From the NCBI GenBank assembly GCA_035772785.1, contig JAOCPU010000007.1:248001-312000 (forward strand): a stretch of DNA of 64,000 nt, given 5' to 3'. A program made the position numbers and the translations under genes. The DNA comes from Phlebiopsis flavidoalba. Its lineage: Eukaryota; Basidiomycota; Agaricomycetes; Polyporales; Phanerochaetaceae. The notes below the pieces were generated by a model that saw only the letters and a program-made list of their open reading frames with translations, was not told where the DNA came from and ran no database searches. The first letter of the stretch is position 1. Every line of letters starts with the position of its first letter. Below are positions 56,614 to 64,000 of this stretch, piece by piece.

Positions 56614-59600
56614 ATTACAGCCGGAGCCCGGCGGGATCGTAAACGGGCAAACCGCAGGCAAAGTTCTCACAAAGGCGGACATTTGGCTTTGCATCAGGAA
56701 GATCGTCCACCAGAGCACGCAGAGTTCCATTCCCCTTCGCAAGCTCACGAGGTGGTGGCCCGGCGGTTCCAGCCGGATCAGCACCCGGTTCGGGAGAAAG
56801 AACTTTTTCGGATGGGCGTGAAAGAATTGGGTCGTCTCCGGGTGATCCTGTTCGCCGGTCACAATAAACTACGGAGAGTATGTCAGCGGCACTACAGTCC
56901 TGGACTTTACAAAGTGGTCAGTTGATCATACCTGCTTGTAGCCACGTTGGGCTATCAACGCCGCGCTGACCATATAGTCGCCAACGCAAAAGGGGGCGTG
57001 TTCAAGTAACTGCGAGTTGGAGCTGATAATGCTCTCTGCCTTCTGATGATACTCGGCATAGCGATCTTCCACCAGATGCGACAGTCGATTTAGGTTGTAT
57101 GCGTGGGTTAATAGATGCGGCGCTTGGCTCGGCGCCGTTCCTACAGAGTAGTCAACGCCAATGTCTCGACGGCGACAATGCTGTCACTTTACCTGGGCGT
57201 CTTTCATCCGTACGAGAATGTGGGGTCTGGTGCGGATGCAAAGTATCCTCCTCCTTCAGTATCGTAGAATAACTCGTCCTGCTTTTCTTGGAGCTTTATC
57301 GCCCACGCGGCGTACTCTTCTTTACCGTTGAATTCATAGAGGTCCAAGAGCCTCCCTGAGAAACTACGAATCAGCCGACCCCGCAGAGATACGGGTCGAT
57401 CAAACACCATACCTTGAATGAGGAAGGCATAATCGTCTGCTTGACCCGGTGGTCCGGGACCCTCACGGTAGCTCCGTCCTTAACTGACCAGTGCTCTCAT
57501 CATACACAGTTTTCCCTGATAAAAGTGGTGGCGCTCTCAGCTAATTCAGAAGCTTTAAGTGCTTGTGCCCCCAGAACTTCGGCCGCTTTGGAACACGGAC
57601 CAGAGATCTAACGGGTGGAGTATCAGCAGAGGCGAGGCGTACTTTGAGTGTTGTGGCTTGCCATTAACCCATTCCAGCAGGTCAATATCTTGTCGTCCAA
57701 GGTGCGGCCGGGGTCTGTGATCATTTCTGTAACTTCTGGAGTTCCCACTTAAACAGTCGTCGAGCGTATGTTAGCGATGTTTGCTCGCACGAGACGCCGA
57801 ACTTATGGGCGGTGTCCTCTATTGTGGGTGGGCGGTATATAGGACATTCTATAGACGTGCATAATGAGCATGTTACGGTGCTTATGATTATTATGTATAA
57901 TCTTCACCTGACCTTTGAGCTCACCCTGGATATCGTGGCTTGGGTCACAGTTTCCTTCTTCCTTGACGCCGTAATGATACTTGAACATTTCCGACCGATT
58001 CGCTCAATATCCTGTCAAGCTTCGAGGGCGGTCCACCTACGTAGAATGCACCTGCCTTCTGTGAAGTAGTGCTATCTCTTGTTGGAAGGATGGAATCTGC
58101 ATCCCTAAGCGCTGTAATAGAATGGACATCAGGGCTACGCAGATCCCGCGAAACATAGGTCACGATGTCGATTGCCAATCGCCCTCGAGGTGTTTACGTT
58201 CCGCAGGTGAGTCAGGTGGAAGGAGCCTGTGCCAGCTCTAGACAAGCTGATAGCAGCTGAGCTTCGTCGTACCTTGGATTCACCGATCAGCGTGAGGCGT
58301 TGTGCATTGCGCTAAGCTTACAGCATTTTTTACCAAACTGATAAGGGATATGGTCAGCATTCCAAATGCCAACGCATAAAGCCAGACTATTGGACTGACA
58401 ATGGGGCACATGCCAGTGATTGTCCACAGAGTATCTAGAGAACCCTCCTCCCACCACGTCCCTGATACCGCCATGGAAGATCTTGTTGAGAGTCTGTACA
58501 GCCATGTCACGGGGCGTGTTCAGCCTCTGTGTTTGAGCATCACTACCTGTGAATGTTCAGTGCCGCCCAGCGAGTAAGGAATGAATGAAATGTTTGAGAC
58601 GGAGAGGGAAACTTTGGAGCGCCCCCAAATCCCCCGTGTTGGCTGTCGTATATCCGGTCAAGTCGTTTGTATATTTGTGTGGCACAGTCGAGATATATCA
58701 AGATCTGCGTTGCCCATGGCTATCTTCATAGATTCGTGAGCTTGTATAGATGAGATTATTTGCATTTCCTTACTGCCTGAGAGTTTGCTGAGCTGCTCTA
58801 TGATCCGTTCACCACTGTGAACACAGCGATCTCGGTCTTCTTCCCATCTGTCTACCCATCAGTGCGTACCTAATGCAAAAGAAATGTCAATTCACAGTTC
58901 GGCAAGCTTGAGGAGTAGTTGTCTGAATTGCCCTAGGGGATAGTATGTCTTGTCTGACCATTAGTTCCGACTGAGCAGGTAATAGGCGAACTTCTTGATC
59001 GTACCCCGGCACAAGAAAGGTTGTAGATTTTGGCGTGAGCCCTGGTGCCGCGTCACCATCAAACCAACACCTCCTGTACCAATCGAGAGACTCACATACT
59101 GACATCGGCCAGCCCCCACCTCCAGAAGTTGCTTGGAGAAAGGTCATGTAGAGACGGTCGACATCCGGGCGTTCCTCTCTATCGACCTTCCCTTATGTTT
59201 AGCCGGACGACGCCATTTCTTGTTGCAACAATGTATGCTTCACCTTGACGTTGATGAAGTGATCATTCATAATCTTTGCCGTTATTACGTCTTCAAAAGC
59301 TTTCATGGGCAAGAACATGACACCCTGACAGTATCACTCAACATGATTTCTACGGCATCGAATAGCCTCTGACTCACAGTGACAGGCTGAGTAGCCACCG
59401 ACAAAAAAGATAGGCTTGTCTTCACGCTTTGCTTTCTCAAATGCTTCTGTTCCCCATTCATACCAATCGACCTTTCCCACGCTATATCTGGGTCTCTGAA
59501 CTAATAAGGGGACTTAAGCGTTGCGCTTACCGGGTTATCCGCATGTTGCAGCAAGTACGGACTTTTTGGCTTTGGCCATCGGTTGAAGTGCTTTCCAGGG

Positions 59601-59623
59601 CGATTAGCGTCAAGATTTGGCAT
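56614..59623 (-). CDS. SPATA20/DUF255 thioredoxin-like plus glycosidase-fold protein
   Basis: The N-terminus (ATG 59623) reads [16 protein letters not shown], then [12 protein letters not shown] and [13 protein letters not shown]. The thioredoxin-like CxxC site SACHWCHVM is assembled across an intron (59388 to about 59336). Next come [37 protein letters not shown] with [31 protein letters not shown] with [15 protein letters not shown], and a C-terminus like [17 protein letters not shown] with TAA at 56614. This is the whole family layout: a DUF255 thioredoxin fold followed by a six-hairpin glycosidase-like domain, near 750 residues. The biochemical role of the family is not settled. Frame slips are numerous and the start is the least certain point. 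Confidence 0.88.
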
Positions 59624-60020
59624 ATTCAAGTTCGACCTTCGTGTGCAATCTTCGTACAGCGGAGGAGGTACACTTGGAAGAGTGCGATGTGTAATGATGA
59701 AGATGTTTCCGCGCGATATGTGGGGTTTTGAAAGGCGACCTAGCTTTGAACAGGGCTCGCAGTACGTTCATCGGGCATGATACGTGCTCAAGTTACTAGT
59801 ACGAGCAGAACTTGGTCGAGCCAATCGCGCATGGGTGTCGTCATTGCTATCGGGGATGAGCCTAACCTTTATTCTGGGGTCAAGGCCGGGCGGGATACGT
59901 GTCGGCGACAAGCGCTTGCGTTTTACAAAACCTGCTACTTGGTCGTGGTCACTTCGCACTCACGTCCTAGACGGTGAATGCTCAACTTCGTCAGCTTCTG
60001 GTGACATTGAAACAGCCAAA
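59624..60020. promoter_or_regulatory. Divergent SPATA20/derlin promoter region
   Basis: A spacer of 397 bases between two divergent ATGs. No GATA or CGTGAC cluster, and no clear TATA box. Confidence 0.35.
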
Positions 60021-60983
60021 ATGTCTTTCATGGATGAAATACGCAAGATTCCCCCGGTGACACGCTTTCTGTGCGGGTCGTCACTGGCAGTGAGCCTTCC
60101 AGTAATGCTGAAATTCGTACACCCGTACAAGCTGGTGTGTTCGTAAGGGAGCTTGTGACGCATCGTTTTGGAGGTGTGCTTGTGTTCATGAATGTATGAA
60201 TTCTGACTACTGACTCGCTGGCCTAGATATGGAGAGTGTTCACTAGCTTCTTCCTCGGAGGTGTGTTGACTTGTGTGTCCCCTGTGAACTCTACTAAACA
60301 TATTTCAAAGGCTCTGGACTGAATTACTTGTTTGATTTTGTCATGTACTCTAGTACGAGCCAACTTCACTCGTTATACGTGGTTAGAATAACCTTTGCGA
60401 CAGTCGGAATTCCGACCAACTGGAAACTTCTGTAACTTACGTGGGTCGTTCTGCTGACTACGCATGGCAGCTTTTCATCGCAGCCTCTGCGATATTGGTA
60501 AGCAGTACCTTTGAAATTCACAGCACCTGCTCACTGTTATTGCAGGCGATGAGAACATCTCCTTGGGTTCCTTCATACATGCACGGGCCCTCTTGGTCTG
60601 CCTGACCTACCTTGCATCCCGCCTAGCTCCTGCAGGTTCTCAGACATCGCTTTGGGGGGGGATTGTCAGTATTCCGGTCACATACTTCCCCTATGCGCTT
60701 GTCGCCATGGACTTTATCATGGCTGGTCCTGCCGCCGCCGCGGTCAGTGTCACAGGAGCAGTTGTTGGACATCTATGGTGGTGGGGCGTTCATGATACCC
60801 GTGCTCTACAGACCTATGCGTCAGCACCATCTATGGCTGAGCAATTGGATTGATGGACCCCGGAGACCTGAGGGTGCTAGGTCGAGTGGTGGGGTGCACG
60901 TTGTCCCTCCTCCACGCAGGGATGAGGCTGTTCATTCCACTGGACATAGTTGGGGATCCGGGCAGAGACTAGGCGACTCATAG
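60021..60983 (+). CDS. Derlin (Der1-like ERAD membrane protein)
   Basis: Derlins are rhomboid-like ER membrane proteins that help move misfolded proteins to the cytosol for proteasomal degradation. ATG 60021 gives MSFMDEIRKIPPVTRFLCGS then SLAVSLPVMLKFVHPYKLV. After a small intron come IWRVFTSFFLGG, FDFVMLYRTSSQLES-like text, YAWQLFIAASAILAM, GSFIHARALLVCLTYLASRL, GIVSIPVTYFPYALVAMDFI and VTGAVVGHLWWW. This is the six-helix derlin pattern with the WR motif after the first loop. The Gly/Pro/Arg-rich cytosolic tail ends RLGDS with TAG at 60981. Length is near 240 residues. Three or four short introns. Confidence 0.92.
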
Positions 60984-61056
60984 CTTTCAAAGTACATTTG
61001 TATGTGAGTCGTGGTTCACGTGGATTACATTACGAGCCATTGCGCTTCCTATGGTT

Positions 61057-63163
61057 CTATCGCCCGAACAGTGATTTTTCTACAGTCCTTAAAGGCACAT
61101 ATACGATGAAGGCCACAGCTGATCCCGCCGGAATGCCAATGTCGCCTGACCCTGCTCTTGCGATGGGCCCTGTGTACCATACCTGTGACATGCATGGGGA
61201 TAATCACTCCGAAACGCGCATAAAAAACGCCAGAAGTGCAGCTAACCCCGGTGGTAGAGCGCGAGTGTTTATCCCATGCTGCAGCATCGTATGAAGTAAA
61301 GCGTCCCCTTCGGAAAATGAAATGCTCGGTCAGGATGATCGTAGCAAATACGCACGACCAGTAGCCGATGATACCTGTGGTGAGTAGGTCGGAACATATG
61401 AATGACTCGATAACGCAGGCAGAATGCTGATCACACGCACTGATCACATCCACAAAGGTGTTGTAAAATCTCTTTGCGCCCACAATAGCGACAGGTATCA
61501 ATCTATTCACGAAGGGATCAGTATTGTACCAGAGAGCCTTGAATACGAGCCTTCCTCACATGCTTTCCGAAATAATGACGAAGACCCATCTGGGAATCTT
61601 CGCGAAGAATGTTGTGATGGCCATAAAGCTGCTTGCAAACGTATACATGGTGGGGGCACAAGCACTCGGGATGGACAGTGCCAGAAGGACGGTGAGAAAT
61701 TTGCCAAACCCTCCCAGTGGGGATAAGATCGCAGCGATGAGACCGCCAACGCTGTTACCGCCATCGAAACCTATTTCCCAGGACGGGGTGAACATTGCAG
61801 ATGCTGCGAATACAGCACCCAGACAATGGCAGGTGAACTATTAAACGCTATTAGGGATGCTGCTAGACACCTCAAATAGTAGACACGTACACTCGAGAGA
61901 AAAAAACCGAGGTAGGTGTAAACAAAAATGCGAAGGCTGATGTATTGTCAATGGCATGATGGTAAGAACTTGAGATGTACATACCTCGAGGCCTTTTCAT
62001 TGTGATAAACACCGTAGTCCGGAGTCATTGGACACCAGCTTATGACACTGGAGGCGACCGTTGTGGCAAATGTAATCACCGCCGATGCGGTGACCGGCAC
62101 TGTTGCTGGTGCAGTTCACAAGGTTGTTTGCCACCGATATGCCCAGCATGATGACGAATGTGATGACATTCGGAATCCAGGCGGCACTTTCGTACCTACA
62201 AGACGTGTTTTATCACCGCGAATTGCGCGCGCACCATAGGGCAAACTAACCAGTGAATGACTTTGTAGCCGCAGAATGTAACGACCATCGATATTAAACC
62301 GATGATCACTATACCGAGCGTGTCGTCGAGATGATTTGACACGCCTGCGAGGGTCTGACCACCAATAATGCAGTTTAAGACAAGGAACCCTTGCATCGAA
62401 AAGACATTTAATGGGCAGCAGCAGTAACATGACTGCATAAGTCCTGAAATAACAGTCAGGTTATTAACGAATGACGATATTTTATTGCATACCCCAGGAG
62501 TATCTGGCTTGCACCATTGATCGCATTCCGAGTTTGGGGCCAAATACTGCGCTATATGAAGAGCCATGAATGATTTAGGGCTAAATCGGTCAGACGTGCG
62601 CGCGACAACTCACAAATACGCTGGCATTGCACAGGACTACAGCAGTTGTTATGAGTTGGTTCTCACAGGCTTGCATAGTGGGGGAGCGCACATTACGTCC
62701 ACTATCACTAGAATGACAAGACATTGTTTGACACCAAAAACCAAAGAATGCAGGACCGGATGCTCCGGTTCCCCATCTGGCGGTGAGACAAATGATTAGT
62801 TGTATATTACAGTGTTCACCAGTGACCGTACCCTAATACGTTCATGTTGGCTGAAAACCAAACAAAGAACATCTGGAACAGTCGTGTGTCTGTCCGGGAG
62901 CCGGTAGGTATGGGATCGACCCTAGCGCAGAATTGACAAGTAAGAAGGGCGTTTTTTGAACGACGGCGGACACCAAGAGCTATCAGAACATACCCATTGG
63001 TTTCAACGCCGTAACGAGTCAAAAAGAAGGTAACCTTCTCAAGCAAGGGCAACGCAGCAAGTTTGGGCGCGCTGGCTGAAGGGAGTGCGGGAGACGCCTC
63101 CTTGTCCAACGAGTGGAGACTGAGGTTCTCACGCCTACCTACCCCGTCGTCCAGCTTAGCCAT
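61057..63163 (-). CDS. NCS1 purine/cytosine-type permease
   Basis: Nucleobase:cation symporter-1 family, plasma membrane. ATG 63163 (MAKLDDGVGRRENLSLHS). The cytosolic lead contains VDPIPTGSRTDTRLFQMFFV with WFSANMNVL, diagnostic of Fcy2-type NCS1 proteins. Later membrane segments include RYSWGYYG-like text, NVFSMQGFLVLNCIIGGQTL, GIVIIGLISMVVTFCGYKVI, VITFVIMLGI, NSVGGLIAAILSPLGGFGKF and LTVLLALSIPSACAPTMYTF. Near the end are AIVGAKRFYNTFVDVIS, IGYWSCVFATIILTEHFIFR and the stop at 61057. Substrate (purines, cytosine or related) cannot be told from sequence alone. Many introns and frame slips. Confidence 0.88.
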
Positions 63164-63676
63164 TCTTCTGTCTTCTTGCTCACCAAGTACGTGGATTGAG
63201 CGTCCAATTGGGGCGGGTAGTACGCTGCCCTAGCCGTACGTCGGTTGTGGTGGAACAAGCGTACCAATTAGAGGTAAAATAAACTTTTGACCTTGATCGA
63301 TGCGCCACGTGCAATCAAAGGAGTCCTAAAAGGGAAAGAAAAAGTTGTTGAAAAACACACGGATACATAGATGTCACGTTCAGGTTACACACTGCTGTGG
63401 CCACAATAGCAGATATGGAGCTGGTGGTCACAGAAGCCAAGAGTGAGCGATGCCCGGGAGAGACGTTTACAAGGTCTTCAGGACATGATGAGATGAGTGC
63501 TGTAACCGATGAGGGTGTATGCAAAGAGCTGACCAGTATCGATCGCCTTTGCAAGACTCCTCATGCGTCGTCGTCGTCGCCGGTGACTCATCAGTAGCTG
63601 ACTTCATACAGAACCTAGTTATGTGACAAAGTCATTATCGTGATGAGTGGCGACTGGTTCCCGGTTCAGCGCATGC
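63164..63676. other. Intergenic between NCS1 start and PIG-A end
   Basis: It should hold the NCS1 promoter. A plus-strand frame (63397-63597, containing MELVVTEAKSERCPGETFTR) and a minus-strand frame over the same bases show no recognised family. Confidence 0.35.
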
Positions 63677-64000
63677 TTACTCGGTAGATTCTAGGAAACT
63701 CCAGTTTTCGCTAGAGCGTTCTATGTCGTGATAGGGCAGCCACCAGCTGAGAAATTTGAAAAACAAACAATCGACGAGGAAGATGACAGTAAATATTGGG
63801 CCAAAACACGGCCCCATGCTGAGGTTTCTGTGTGACAGGCTATCAAAAGCTAATACTTGGCGCATTGGAGCGAAGTAAAGGGTCGCATACCGTCGCACTC
63901 TAGTCCAGAAGTCGTATGGCTCAGAAGACATCAGATCTTGGTATACATGTTCCGTGCGTTCTGTCACGTCTTCCCAGCTATAGAAGTCCCTGATGCGCTC
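63677..64000 (-). CDS. GPI3: GPI3/PIG-A glycosyltransferase, C-terminal part
   Basis: Partial; it runs off the right edge. The visible segment reads RIRDFYSWEDVTERTEHVYQ, then SEPYDFWTRVRRYATL, then a C-terminal membrane helix (GPIFTVIFLVDCLFFKFLSW) and a stop at 63677. YSWxxVAERTExVY followed by FVDCLFFMFLEWW is the known end of PIG-A, the catalytic subunit of the ER enzyme that transfers GlcNAc to phosphatidylinositol in the first step of GPI-anchor synthesis. One intron or frame slip lies in the middle (near 63840-63890). Confidence 0.85.
   Translation of the reverse strand, partial: ERIRDFYSWEDVTERTEHVYQDLMSSEPYDFWTRVRRYATLYFAPMRQVLAFDSLSHRNLSMGPCFGPIFTVIFLVDCLFFKFLSWWLPYHDIERSSENWSFLESTE

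Noticed and set aside
1..64000. CRISPR arrays, bacterial operons, tRNA or rRNA genes
   Set aside because: Introns and gene content are fungal; no regularly spaced repeats, rRNA sequence or complete tRNA cloverleaf was noticed by eye, though a tRNA could be missed without a scan.

Overview
The window is nuclear DNA from a filamentous basidiomycete fungus, most likely an Agaricomycete. The genes are broken by many short GT-AG introns (roughly 50-60 bases) and sit close together on both strands. F-box genes are tandemly expanded, and a FET3 ferroxidase and FTR1 iron permease are divergently paired. A Rhizoctonia/Ceratobasidium-like source would fit, but that is a guess from gene style and nothing here proves it.

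Layout. 1-1.28 kb: no recognisable gene. 1.3-3.4 kb: F-box gene. 3.7-6.8 kb: two abutting DNA transposons, a 659-base Tc1/mariner-type MITE (3728-4386) and a 2417-base PIF/Harbinger-like element (4390-6806) carrying broken pieces of a cellular protein gene. 7.0-23.7 kb: housekeeping and metabolic genes (TFIIA small subunit, PHD/zinc-finger protein, amidase, an acidic protein, LYC1-like acetyltransferase, proteasome subunit RPN1, hydantoinase/DUF917 fusion, cyclophilin). 23.9-25.8 kb: MOB/phocein protein with a long acidic tail. 26.0-32.0 kb: three tandem F-box genes and a fragment on the minus strand. 32.4-36.8 kb: FET3-FTR1 iron-uptake pair around a promoter with GATA-type iron-repressor sites. 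38.8-40.6 kb: another F-box/LRR gene. 42.1-51.3 kb: ArfGAP, proteasome ATPase RPT6 and an SDE3/MOV10-like RNA helicase. 51.9-64 kb: MRS2 magnesium channel, a conserved hypothetical gene, SPATA20/DUF255 protein, derlin, NCS1 nucleobase permease and the end of GPI3/PIG-A.

How genes work together. FET3 and FTR1 form one high-affinity iron uptake complex. RPN1, RPT6 and derlin all serve proteasome/ERAD proteolysis but are scattered. TFIIA, ArfGAP, MRS2, PIG-A and cyclophilin are ordinary housekeeping genes.

A warning for reading every entry: highly conserved, probably essential genes (TFIIA gamma, RPT6, ArfGAP, helicase) carry one- or two-base frameshifts, often in homopolymers. I read this as consensus error in the assembly rather than pseudogenes. 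CDS spans below therefore run from likely start to likely stop, include introns, and ignore those shifts. All identifications are by eye from translated sequence; no searches were run.
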